A stretch of 64,000 nucleotides of DNA from positions 687,001 through 751,000 of the forward strand of contig NC_134656.1 of the NCBI RefSeq assembly GCF_030463565.1, given 5' to 3'. The notes under the pieces are model-generated. The model was given only the letters and a program-made list of their open reading frames with translations, did not search any database and was not told where the DNA came from. Made by a program: the position numbers and the translations under genes. Positions 25,496-36,400 of this stretch are shown here, one piece after another. This DNA is from Pelecanus crispus (Eukaryota; Chordata; Aves; Pelecaniformes; Pelecanidae). Within the stretch, counting starts at the first letter, position 1; each line of letters opens with the position of its first letter.

Positions 25496-28400
25496 AGTAG
25501 TGGCTTTACTTTTTTTCCACGATGCAGGTGTTGCTCTGGCACGCCGTGGGTTTTGTTTGGGGTTTTTCGCCCTCTAAAGTCAGAGGCGGTGGCTGCTGAA
25601 CGGTCCTTACATCAGGGTCCGTAGATGCGGAGCGTCGTCTGAGCCTCGAGCTACGCTCGCGCTTTCCGACAGCTTATGAGCCAAATCAATACGCAACTTT
25701 CTCAGGCGATTACTGCAGCGAAGAAAAATAACATGTGCTCCCCTTCACTAACCTCTGATTTGAGTGGCACAAGACACAGAAGACTGCTTAATTCATAAAT
25801 TAATTTCGGTTATGTGGAGGACGTGTAAATAATTGCTCTTAATGAAATACAAAGCGGCAAACAGAAGCCAAGCCTGGAAGCCAGGAGATGGGCTTTCCTC
25901 TACCAGCGCCGCACGCCGCTGTTAGGGCAGGACCTGCAATGCCGCGCAAGCGAAGCCTTTCTGCGTTCCAGGAGGGCGGTCGGCGCGTCTTGCTGGGTGT
26001 TAATTCTCTTGCAGGGTTTGGGAGGGCCTTAGGGGTCCTTCACTCCAATTAACTGCTCTGCAATGCTCTCTTTGGGCAAACTTAGTAATTGTTTCGTATG
26101 CCTTGGAGAGTATCTGTAAAGCCGCTTGCATTTTTGTACCAATTCACAAATCTTCATTAAAGAGACTATATTTGGTACTACGTTCGTGAAGGGCTTGCCG
26201 AGGTTTGATAGACAGCTTTCTGGGAGTAGGAGGGAGTCTGCTGTGATTCCTTCCAGTGAGAAGGCACCTTTGCATCGCGTTTGTAGGAGCTAGAGTGAGG
26301 TTTTCAAAGGCATAAAACGTGACTAGGCGCTGGGTGTCCTTTCTTGCTTTTGAGAATCTGGTTTTGGTTTTGTTTCTTTCTTTGTTTTAAGAACTGCAAC
26401 AACTGCCTCCAAAAACGCCTGACTGCTGCGCAGCTCTGTGCAGTGAGCTACTGCAGCGCACCGGCGTGCGTCCCCTTCGCTCTGCGCGCTCCCGGGCGTT
26501 GCTGCGTAACGAACTGGCGCTGGCTTGGGCGGCCGTGGAAGGCGAGAGCGCGGTCCCGAACGCACGCGTAAGTCAGATCACAGGCTGTAATGGCAGTAAG
26601 AAAGCACGGCTGGCACAGCTGCAGAGCGGCGGAGGCTTGCTGGAGGCGGCGAGCAGTCGTGCTGCCCGGCACCCCCGGGCGAGACTGCTGCGGGCTTAGC
26701 CCAGTTACTTACTTGGGCCGAGCGTTGGTGCGTTCCCCGGTCAGTCCTAAACTCCATGTATGTTTGTCTTTAAGATCAGATGGAAAAGTATAATATGCAC
26801 CTCATGCCATCTGAAAAAAACACATCCTTGTAAAACATTGGGATGAAATGTCGCCATGGATGCTCCCGCGCCCGTTAGCGGAGTGAGGGCGGGCACGCGT
26901 TTGCCGGGGATTGCGCTTCTGTTGGGAAGCGCCGCCGGCATCAGCTGCCTTTTTCCTCAGGTTGCTACGAACGTTGCTACCATTTGCAAGGTTGGGGTCC
27001 GCCAAGTCTCCTAGGGCTAGTTGTATTTTGGAGATTTTTCATAAACAAGCAAGGAAAATGAGCCAGAAGAACTGGGAAGCTTTGGAAGCCTTGGAGGTTC
27101 AGTATTACGGCAATACAAAGGTAAAGGATTTTGCATTAGCGCTAGAAGTATTGTTTTTGTACCGTCTTAGAAAGTAAATTCTTGTCTCCACAGCCAAGTA
27201 AAATGAAAGTGAAGTTTGAATCAGTGGTTTATAAAGCAGAAGGATAAAAACGTCCCTGTTAAAATAATGGCAAGTAAAGAGTCTCGGATGGAAAGCTTCG
27301 TGGTACGGGAAATACCAGGGGTGGTTTTGCAGAGCTGATGAGGATGGGGAGGGTTGGGGGTGGAGGGAGCTGGCTCGGCTGAGCAGCGCCTGATTTGGAA
27401 AGGAAGGAGCAAGGTCGGAGGTTTTGCATACCTGCAGGTTTGGATTCCGTGGGTTTACGCTGGCTGCGCGGGGATCTCGGACGTGCAGGGGAGGGCGTCC
27501 GTGCCGGTCAGCATCAGCCCGCGCAGGGGCCCGGTGAGGCGTCCAGCGCGGGGCTTCTCTAGGAAGCCCAGGAAGCAAATAAGCTGCTTTAAGGGATTAT
27601 ATTGTGAAAAGCAAGGTCTTGTGGAAAGAGGATTGAAAGGAAATGGGTGTGAATTGCAATGTCAATGCTGCCTTGTCTTCTAGAGAGCTGCTGCAGCCTT
27701 TCCCTTCTCCCTCCTTCCCCTCTGTTTCCACTTGCGGAATCATGCGAAAAGTCTGCTGGAAGGCAGCAGTCGGTAGAAAATTGTTTCTTTATTTGTATTT
27801 TCAGTAAGGGCTTCACGTGGCCCCATTTAGCAAGAAGTTCAATAAAGGCTGATACCCTACCGAGCCTCCACATACGCTGGAGCAGATGAGACTCGGTGGC
27901 TGCGCTGGCGCAGAATGTGGGCGGCTTGTAACGCGGGAGCGTGCGAGGCCCGTGCGGAGGGGAGCGGTGCTCTCGGCTGTAAGTGCCTGCGCAGGCGGGC
28001 AGCGCAGCGGTGCGAAGGGTGGGAGACGAGGCGTGGAGGTGGGCGTCACCCGGGGAGAGAGCAGCAGCGCTGGGAATTTGCCCCGAGTCCCGTGCTTGGC
28101 ATCCCCTCGTTCTCGTTGCCAAACTGCTCGGGTTCTGCTGCGTGACTCAGCGGGGCAGCCGTTCCGGTGAGACGATGGGACATCTGCCGCGCTAATTGCC
28201 ACAGCAGACAATCATCTACTCTGCTGCCGTTGTCAAGTACGGGTTTGGAGGTATTTTGTGTGCTGTCCAGGGATGGGGGCTAAAGTGTGTATTGACGTAG
28301 GACACCCCGCTGCGCTCTCCCTGCATCTGCCTCGTGTATTTTTTTGGCACAGTTACCTATGACACATTTTTCTTTACCTAAAACCGTGTAAGTGCCTCTT

Positions 28401-31400
28401 GACAGTTTTTCTGACGCTCTGGGGCGAGGGAAGCTTAATATTTGTCTTGGGAGATTGGGTACCTTCGAACAGGTCTGGTTTGTTTTGATCAGCCGCGCTG
28501 CCAGCAGCAGTGGGGAAAACCCCGAATCTCCTCTCGGCTTCCTCTGGCTGCGCTGCTGCGGCTCTTCTGGGCTTTGCGGAGGAGCCCGGCGGGAAGCGCT
28601 GCGGAGGCCCCTGCCCGGAGGCAGCGCCCGCGGTGGCAGCGCACTGCCGGGGCCGCTTTTCCGTCCCCGAGCAGCTCGGAAGCCAGCCGGGGAGCGGGCA
28701 GGGAGGCTCCGGGGGACCAGCCAGCGCCGGTGCCGGCGGTGCAGCCCGGCGAGGGAGATGTTTGAGGCAACCGAGCGCGTTGTGCACAGTGAGCACGCGG
28801 CAGCCTGGAGGGGCAGGCGTTTTGCAGCCCCATCGAGCCCGGACCCTTGAAAGTGGTTGCAAATACAACTGTCTCGGAGTTTTCCTCCGCTCGGGGATTT
28901 GATGCGGTATTGCAGCCTGGCTGGGTCGCTGGTCAGGCGTCGCGCTGCTGCTGAAATCAGTCGGCGCGAGAGCTAGTAATAAATCGTAAGCAGATTTAGG
29001 GTCTTGTCTTTCTAGGAAGAAACAAGCTGAAACTCAAAGCACGCCCATGTGCCGCACGCACCCGCTGGCCCTCGCCAGCCTCCGCGCCGGTTTGGCTCGG
29101 TGCAGCCCGGGCAGGACGGGACCTGCGCCGCGGAGCGAGCGGAGCCGGGACCGAAACTGCGGGGCTGGGCTGGGCTGGGGGGGCTGCTCCTTCCCGGGGG
29201 TGCGGGAAGGGTTCAGGCGGGCACAGGAAGGCTCTTTGCGTTGTGACTCTACATGATGGCCGCGCTGAAAGAAGCGTCTCTCTGTGGTGTCCCCTGCACC
29301 TCCCGCGGCCTTGGAAAAGGGGGACGGCTTCCCGCGGGAGCGCAGCGGGAGCGCTTGCCATCTGGGGTTTGTTACGTGGTTTTTCTCTCGCTGCTTGCCG
29401 GTGCCTCGGGCGTCCCGTGGGTTCAATGAGTGTAAAAATGCATCCGTGTTTGTGGGGAAGGAGGGCGGGCTTCGGAGAGGTGGCGGGATTTGAAAATCCC
29501 GCAGAGTTGTACTCGTGCGCGCAGTGATTTGTGGTAGTTTGTTCTAATCTTGATCCATCAATGAAGGTAAGGTCAAGGTCCTCGAGCCTAAAATGAGTTT
29601 CCAGTCACTTCTGGGCAAGTCAGCATCTGTGGCCAGCTGAGATGCATTACTAACCTCTCCTCTGCACATAAACAGTCTTGCATGGCTTTGGCACTTGAGC
29701 TAACGCCGAATTACAAATTCTCCCGTGCATCGGATGCTGTAAATACTTAGTTTATAATTTATGGCTTGCATGGCGAGAGTGCCGAAGAGTCTCGCGAATG
29801 CAGCGCGGTACGGTGTTCGGTGATGGGGGGTGCGCGGGGGAGCTGTCCCCACGCTACGGCAGCCGGCGGTGCCTGTTGTGCCCGGGAGAGGCCCCGCGGC
29901 GGCTGCAGGACCCGGCACGCTGTTCTCCCAGTCCGTAAAGGACACCTAGGAAGGTGCGCGGGGCGAGCGCCCGTGGCCGTGGCGGAGGCGCCTGAGGTAA
30001 TTCGTTAGGCTCTGCAAACAGCCTGGAAGGGGGCGGTGGCTGCTGGATAACGGGGGAGAAAGCAGCCCTGAAGAGAGCCAAACCGTAAGCGCAGCATTTG
30101 GAGTCTCTTACGAGCTCGTTTCTCATCAAAGCAGCCTTGCTCTGCCGAGCCTCAGATGGATGGGAGTGACCTTCAGAAATAGCTGTGCTAATGTTTATTT
30201 TATCAGGACCCAGCTTTGAACCAGAGGAGCTGCCGGTTATTTTTAAACCAGGCATTGAGCAGCTTGAAGCCTGGCTCAGCAGAGCTGTGTGTAACAAATG
30301 CTCTTTAAAGTAAGGCTGTGCATCATCGCTGGCTCTGAGGAATGTTCCTGACAAGGGAAGGCAGCGCTGGGCTCGTGACGTTAACTCCTTCAGGCACCGC
30401 TGCCGCGTTGCGGCTGGCTGTGCTCCCGGGACTGCTGGGCTGCAGGAGGAGGAGAGAATCCCCATCCCCGTCTCTCCTGGAGCTCCTGCCCTCTTGGCAC
30501 ATCGTGGGGTGGACGCTCCCAGTCTCTGTCCCTCGGGAGAGCTGCTCGTGGCAGCTCCTCAGCTCTCCCGTGGCCCGGAGCCTTCCTCCCCTCCAGCGTC
30601 CCCGCTGCAGCCCCGCGGTGGTCCCAGCCGCGGCCTCTGCTTGCGTTCGAGAAGAGCAGCACGGAGAGATGTGGGGGTTAAACCTCCGCAAGGCAAGGGG
30701 GGGAGGATCGCGCGGCCGTCCTGGGGGGTCGTCTTGAAGGGTTTTGTTGGCCAAATAACCTGCTGCCACGCACGAAGGCTGAGCCCGGCGGTGCCCACCC
30801 CAGCCCCTCGCCTGGAGCAGAAGCCGAGGCACCGTGCGCCGGCAGCTCCTGCCCGTCTGCCCTGGGGCGAGCAGAGCCGTCGGCCCTGGATGCCCTGCCA
30901 GGCTCGGGAGAGGCGAGCAGCTGTGTCCAGAGCGCTGCACGTGGAGATTTTATCCTATCTTAAAGATAAACAGAAAGCGAAGCTGGAGGACGCGTTGTCC
31001 TGGGTAGGAAGCACTCCTGGCTCCCCATCCACCCTGGATCTCGGCTGGGTCGGGAGACCCTGGCAGCCGCCGGCAGTGTTGGGGTGACCGGGACCAGCTG
31101 GGCGCGAGCTGACGGAGCGGGGTCCCCTTGCGCCACGGCCCCGTCCCACGGCCTCCGCAGCCCCGCTTTGGGCGGGCGATGCCGGGCCCGGGCACGTCCC
31201 CAGTCCTGGGGTGCCGTGGATGTGGGAGCCCCGGGCTGCGGCAGGAGAGCAGCAGTTCTGCCGTGCGTTTCCTGGTGTGCGTTTGGCAGGCGTGGGGAGG
31301 CTCCCATGGTGTTTGTGGGGAGAAAGCGGGAAGGTTGTGTTCCGGCGTGGGAAGCGCTTATCTTCAGCGGCGCCTTGACCCCTGTTCCAGGCTTGAGACA

Positions 31401-32049
31401 AATCCTCGCCCTCCCCCCACGTCCCGCGCTCGGCCACCTCTTTTCCCTCGCTCGCAGGTTGGGTTTCTTGTGCTTCGGCTGCTGGCTTGCGCTTTCTCTG
31501 GCTGCGCTGGCAGCCACCTGCAGGCTGCCCCGATGAGAACTGGGGCGTGCAAAATCTATTCACTTAATTTCCTGTACGGGTTTTCTCTCCTGTTCTTTGT
31601 GCGCAGTGGCCGCACCGTGCCATTCCTGCTATGGGAGGAAGGCATCGGGAATGCGAGGTGCCCGCGTCAGCCTCGGGCCGTGCTGCCTTGGAGGCTGGTG
31701 CAGGTTTACCCCGTGCCATGGGTGCTGCCGGCTCGCGCTGTGGGGCCGGCAGAGCCGTGGGGGTCACAGCAGGGCCCCGTGCCAGCTCCTTCTGGGTACA
31801 ACCCCCGAGCTGCCGAGCACCCTGAGAATGCCGGGCTGTGCCGGCTCTGCAGCCCGGGGTGCAGGGAGGTGGCTGAAGCGGAGCCGACAGCGTGGCTTTA
31901 GCGCAGCAAGCGCTGGCCACAGCAATAAACCCACAGCCTCGGTGCTGGGCTGGGGGCGAGCTCACCCCCACCCACTCAGGCCCTGGGCGAGGAGCTGCTG
32001 GGTGCCTCCGTTTGGAAAGGATGCTCAAGAAGAGCTGGGATGGCTTTAA
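25496..32049. other. Intergenic region between the convergent RPRD1B and TGM2 genes
   Basis: About 6.5 kb of mostly GC-rich DNA. CpG-dense stretches occur at about 27880-28190, 28500-28800, 29050-29360 and 30350-31900. AT-rich islands lie between them at about 25660-26190, 29530-29770 and 30060-30340. Many long ORFs exist on both strands, but they overlap one another, show no domain, and are expected in such DNA. I see no gene. Confidence 0.65.
27880..29530. promoter_or_regulatory. CpG-rich cluster without an assigned gene
   Basis: Repeated CpG dinucleotides, densest at about 28560-28760 (roughly six or seven per 60 bases by eye), resemble a CpG island. Neither neighbouring gene starts here, since both end toward this interval. 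It could be an orphan CpG island, a promoter of an unannotated non-coding RNA, or ordinary GC-rich microchromosome DNA. Confidence 0.35.
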
Positions 32050-32066
32050 AAGTGAAAAATAGAGTT

Positions 32067-32072
32067 TTTATT
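32067..32072 (-). promoter_or_regulatory. TGM2: Polyadenylation signal AATAAA for TGM2 (presumed)
   Basis: Reads TTTATT on the plus strand. It is the AATAAA I found downstream of the TGM2 stop codon. The CR1 insertions lie between it and the stop, so it may be a replacement for an older site. Confidence 0.4.
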
Positions 32073-32104
32073 CAGTGCTTGCATAGGTAATTCATGTCAA
32101 GGTA

Positions 32105-32225
32105 ATCATAGAATGGTTGAGGTTGGAAAAGACCTTTAAGATCATCCAGTCCAACCATTGACCTAACAATACCAAGTCCACACTAAACCAATTAAGGGCA
32201 GAGTAGCAACATCATGTTTCCTGCC
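32105..32225 (-). mobile_element. CR1 LINE 3' end, fragment 1
   Basis: Plus-strand ATCATAGAATGGTTGAGGTT, followed by GGAAAAGACCTTTAAGATCA and TCCAGTCCAACCATTG, is the reverse complement of the characteristic CR1 3' terminus, which ends in the ATTCTATG-type octamer. The element is therefore in minus orientation. CR1 is the dominant non-LTR element of birds and reptiles. Truncated, non-coding; the inner limit is approximate. Confidence 0.9.
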
Positions 32226-32261
32226 TTGGGGGCTGGATTATTTTTTAATGAGAGTAAAACC

Positions 32262-32435
32262 AGGAATCACTAAGGTTGGAAAGGCCCTCTAAGATCATCA
32301 GCCCAACCATCACCCCAACACCCCCATGCCCACTAAACCATGGCCCCAAGTGCCACCTCTGCCCATGTTTTGAACCCCTCCAGGGCTGGGGACTCCCCCA
32401 CCTCTCCGGGCAGCCTGTCCCATCCCTCACTGCGC
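32262..32435 (-). mobile_element. CR1 LINE 3' end, fragment 2
   Basis: AATCACTAAGGTTGGAAAGG, then AAGATCATCAGCCCAACCAT, CACTAAACCATG, CCTCCAGGGCTGGGGACTCC and GGGCAGCCTGT follow the order of the CR1 3' region read in reverse. It is more diverged than fragment 1, has the same orientation, and begins about 40 bp from where fragment 1 ends. Non-coding remnant. Confidence 0.85.
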
Positions 32436-32760
32436 AGTGTTTGCAGTGACAGAACACTTACTAAAGCGAATACCTTGCTTTACCTATGCGGTAGGGTTAT
32501 ATGCAGTATGTATTTATATGTCTATAAATAATTTGTTATATATGTATATAGCATATAAACAGCTTTGTGCTCACAGTATACAATCTTTTCTCTACCGAAT
32601 TGCGTTCAGAGAATTGTAACGGCACACGGAGCATGGCTGAGGTGCAGTCAGTGCTGGAGAAGGTTGTTCTGCTGTTTGGTTTATAAAATCTGCTCTGCGG
32701 CCCGGGGCTGTCAGCGCTGCAGGAAGAGGAGGGGGCAGCCCGGCTGCGTGGGGCTCGGGG

Positions 32761-33031
32761 GACCCCTGCTGCGCCCAGGCTGGGGACAGGCAGGACGGGG
32801 ACGGGGGGCTCGGGGGGCTCGGGGGACCCCTGCTGCGCCCAGGCTGGGGACAGGCAGGACGGGGACGGGGGGCTTGGGGGACCCTGCTGCGCCCAGGCTG
32901 GGGACAGGCAGGACAGGGACGGGGGGCTTGGGGGACCCCGGCTGTGCCCAGGCTGGGGACAGGCAGGACGGGGACGGGGGGCTTGGGGGACCCCGGCTGC
33001 GCCCAGGCTGGGGACAGGCAGGACGGGGACG
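32761..33031. repeat. 55-bp minisatellite, about five copies, in the TGM2 3' UTR
   Basis: Copies start at 32761, 32825, 32880, 32934 and 32989; spacings are 64, 55, 54 and 55. The core includes GCCCAGGCTGGGGACAGGCA and GGACGGGGACGGGGGG. The first copy has an extra CTCGGGGGG-type insertion. Dense G runs lie on the plus strand, which is the template strand for TGM2. Confidence 0.92.
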
Positions 33032-33322
33032 TTTCCACCCCGCAGGGAGAGGGGAAGGTGGCGAAGCGAGCGGCTGCCGCAGGGAGCCCCCGAACGCCCC
33101 CAGCCCCTCTCTCCTGTCCCTGCTCCCGCCGCTTCTCTCGCCGCAGCACCGAGCGGTCCCGGGGAGGAGCGCGGCACCGCGGCTGCTGCAGCGGGGTGGA
33201 CTTCGGCCGTCGTCCTTCCATGTGCCACTGGGACCGTCTTTGGCTGAGCGAGTGGGGGGCCGGCGAGCCCCCGAGCGGGAGGGGAGGCAGGGTCTCGGCG
33301 GCGGGGGGGCCGTGGCGGCCGC

Positions 33323-33479
33323 TCACTTGGGCTGGGGCGCGATGATGACGTTGCGGTAGCCCTTCACCCCCGTCAGCTTGTCGCTCTCGAAGTCCACCAT
33401 CAGCTTGCGCAGCCCCGCCTGGCGCGGCACGAAATCCAGCCTGACCTTGGCCTCCGCCTGCGGCTCCACGGGCTCCTCG
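33323..33479 (-). CDS. TGM2: TGM2 exon 13 (last)
   Basis: Residues 638-689 and TGA at 33323-33325. Reads [20 protein letters not shown], then [20 protein letters not shown] and [11 protein letters not shown]. This is the end of the second beta-barrel. The acceptor CAG on the minus strand lies immediately right of 33479. Confidence 0.96.
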
Positions 33480-36400
33480 CTGGGGGAGGGCAGGGGGTCA
33501 GCGGGGCGTCCCCCCTCCCTCCCGGCAACCCATCGCCCTCCCCGTGCCCGCGGGGCCGCAGGACGGCGCTGGGGCCCTGGGAAGCGGGGACCCCCGGGGC
33601 GGTGGCCGGGCCCCCCTCCCCAGCGTGGTGTGGGGCAGAGATGCTTGTAGCCCCAGCTCCCGCTGAGCCCATAGCGGAGCCAGGCCCTGGGGCCGCCCTC
33701 CCTGGGGGGCTCCGGGCACAAAAATCCGCCCCCAGCCCATTCCCAACAGCTCAGCTGGAGGAAGGGAGGAAAAGCTCTTACAGTTCCTTGACCTGCTGCC
33801 CGTCGGTGAGGCCAGCACCCTCCACCACGAACATGCAGTTGTTCAGGGGGGCTGCGAGGGGGTTCACCAGGCTGATCTCTGCCACCAGCTTCCGCTCCTG
33901 CATCGGCTCCCCTAAAATCTGCAAGCGGGAGGGGTTGGAGCCCCAGCACCGCCCTGCCCTGAGCCTGGCGGGGCTGAGGCAGCTCCCTGGGGATGCAGCT
34001 CCCTGGGGATGCAGCCCCGCTTAGCGATGCAGGACCGGCTGCCCAAGCCCCACAGCTTGGGTCACTGGGACCAACACCCCCAGGGTGATTACAGCAACCC
34101 CCTGTCAGTGGGAAATGTCTCCCCCAGACCCGCCCAGGACAGGGCGCTGGGCTCTTACCCTGATCTTTATCTCTGGATTCTGGATGTAGACATCCCTGAT
34201 GGCCACGACGATGTCGCCGGTCTGGTACTCGGTCAGGAGAGCGACCACCTTGATGAGGTTGTCCTGGGTCAGGCTCTCCCTGTACTTCTCATACAGGACA
34301 CGCAGGGGCACGCTCTTCTCTGGAAGGGGAAGCAGAGCGGGGTCAGGGCTCGCCCCCTCCCCAACCCAGCACCCGCGGCTCTGCGCTGGCACCCGGCTGC
34401 TGCTGGGATCGTCTGGGCTCCCCAGGAGCTTCTCCAGGCGCTTTGCAAGGATGGGTAAGTCCTGGGGGAGCTGGGGTCCCACAGCATGGGGGGTGCGCCT
34501 GTGGGGAAGGGGCACCGCGGGGTGGGCACGGCACCACGAGTCTGCAAACAAGACTGTGCGGGGGGCGTCAATCTGGATCACTTCTGAAAGGAAACGGGTT
34601 CTATTTAGCTGTCATCAACCCCCCGATTGCTGGCATTTCCCAAACGAGCTGCAGGCACCCGCAGCCGGTCACCCTGTGCCCAGCTGGGTCCTCGGGGTGC
34701 TGCCGCGGTGCTGGGTGCCGGCGCCGCTCCTGCCCGCGCAGGGACGCGGGACTGTGGGCGTGCGGCTCGGGGCGGCGGGGAGGGACGGCGCAGCCTGGCC
34801 AGAGCTCCCCAACGGCACCAGCAATGCCGTTCAGGTCGTGGGGAGGAGAAGGAGCCATGAGCCGGGGCAGGACCCCGGGGCTGCGCCTGCAGCGGGGCTT
34901 CGCTGCCCCATCGCAGCCGGCCCGCAGCTGGTGCCAGCGGCGGGAGGCAGCCCAGCTCCCCGGCAGCCGCCCGCGCTCAGCTCCGAGCGTTGTTTATCCC
35001 AAAGCCCTTCGGGAACCTGGCTGCCTTGTGCTGAGGGGGGGAAGGAGGCTGAAGGCAACCAGCTGCAGAGCTGTCCTGGGGACGGGCCCTGCAGTCCGTG
35101 ACTGCTGGCAGCGAAGCCGGGGCGGGACGTGAAGCGCTGCAGCAGTGATGCTGCGGGGAGGGGGACCGGCCCCACTCCGGCTGGGCTCCCCGCGCTGGCA
35201 CAGAGCGCAGGGGTTCCCTAAAGGCTGCAGCGTGGGGACCCCTGGGGTCTATATTCCCAGGCAGGAGCTGGGGGGAGAAGCTTCAGGAGCTCGTAATTAA
35301 AGCTTCAGAGAAAATGAAGTTGGATTAACTTGTGGACGGGAATGTTAAAGACCCTAAAGGCCAAGGGGGCTCCTCCAGCGGGCTGGGCAGCGCGCGGCCC
35401 CGCGGAAGGCTCCAGAGCCGCTCTGCAGGCGCTGGTACCTGCCCGTGCCCACATCGCAGGGAGGGGTCCCAGCATGAGCAAAGGCAGCATCCTGCTTCCC
35501 TTCACGGCAGCGAGACCGGGCACGTGCGTTATTCCCTTAACGCAGCTTAACTAATAGCGGCGAGCTGAGCACTGCATTTGCTACGGCCCCCGTTAGGAGA
35601 GCGTATCTTGGCGTAGATTAAAAATTAGGCTGTTCCAGGACAGCAGATGTATTATGTTTCCAAGCCCTGAAGGGTCTGTGGAAAACCAACATAAATCAAA
35701 ACTCTTGTTTAATTACCAGGCAGTAATGCTAATTTGTAACAAAGGCAAACGAAGGTTCAGCGGGCCCATGCCAGGAGAGCTCTGCGGTGAACCGCTGCGA
35801 GATGTCGTGCCTGCCCGGAGCAGCTGCCGAGAGCTTCAGCGCTGCTGGGACCAGCCTGGGACCGTGCCGTCGGAGCTGACCCCAGGTCAGGTCCTGCTCT
35901 CCCTGCCTGTGGGAATATCCTGCCGGACAGCCCAGCCTAGCCCAGCTCCGGCTTGTGGAGCAGAGGCGCACGGAAGAGCAAGAGCGGGATGCAGATGAGT
36001 GCAGCAGAGCGTCCTGGGATGACAGCCTTGGGATGCGCACAGCTTGCTCCCTCGGCATGATGGATGCAATGGCAGTAACTTTTGTCCTGCCCTAAATGCC
36101 TTTCCAGCCCCCTGCCTGAGCAATGTTCTTTATCCTTTCATCACAGATTAAAAACCCGCAGTGGTAGATAAATAAGGAGGAAGTCCCCGAGGGAGGCATC
36201 GCTCCGCGAGCAGCCTTGCGACAGAGCTGCAGCTCCCGCGGGCTCCCGCCAGCCTGGGCCTTTGCCGACCGAGGCGGTCGCTGGTGAACGGCGGTGACGC
36301 GGTGCGGGGCTGCCGGACGGATAAACGCGCCGGCACCGGCTCTGGGCGCAGGCTGTGCCAGCCACCCAGCCCCAGGACGTGCTTTAATGCTGCTGTTGTT

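Larger units (their letters stand above)
32050..33322 (-). other. TGM2: TGM2 3' UTR (presumed)
   Basis: Sequence downstream of the TGM2 stop codon on the minus strand. It holds a 55-bp minisatellite (32761-33031) and two CR1 3' ends (32105-32225 and 32262-32435). The limit is set by the minus-strand AATAAA at 32067-32072. The length of about 1.27 kb is plausible for TGM2, but no transcript evidence is available. Confidence 0.5.
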
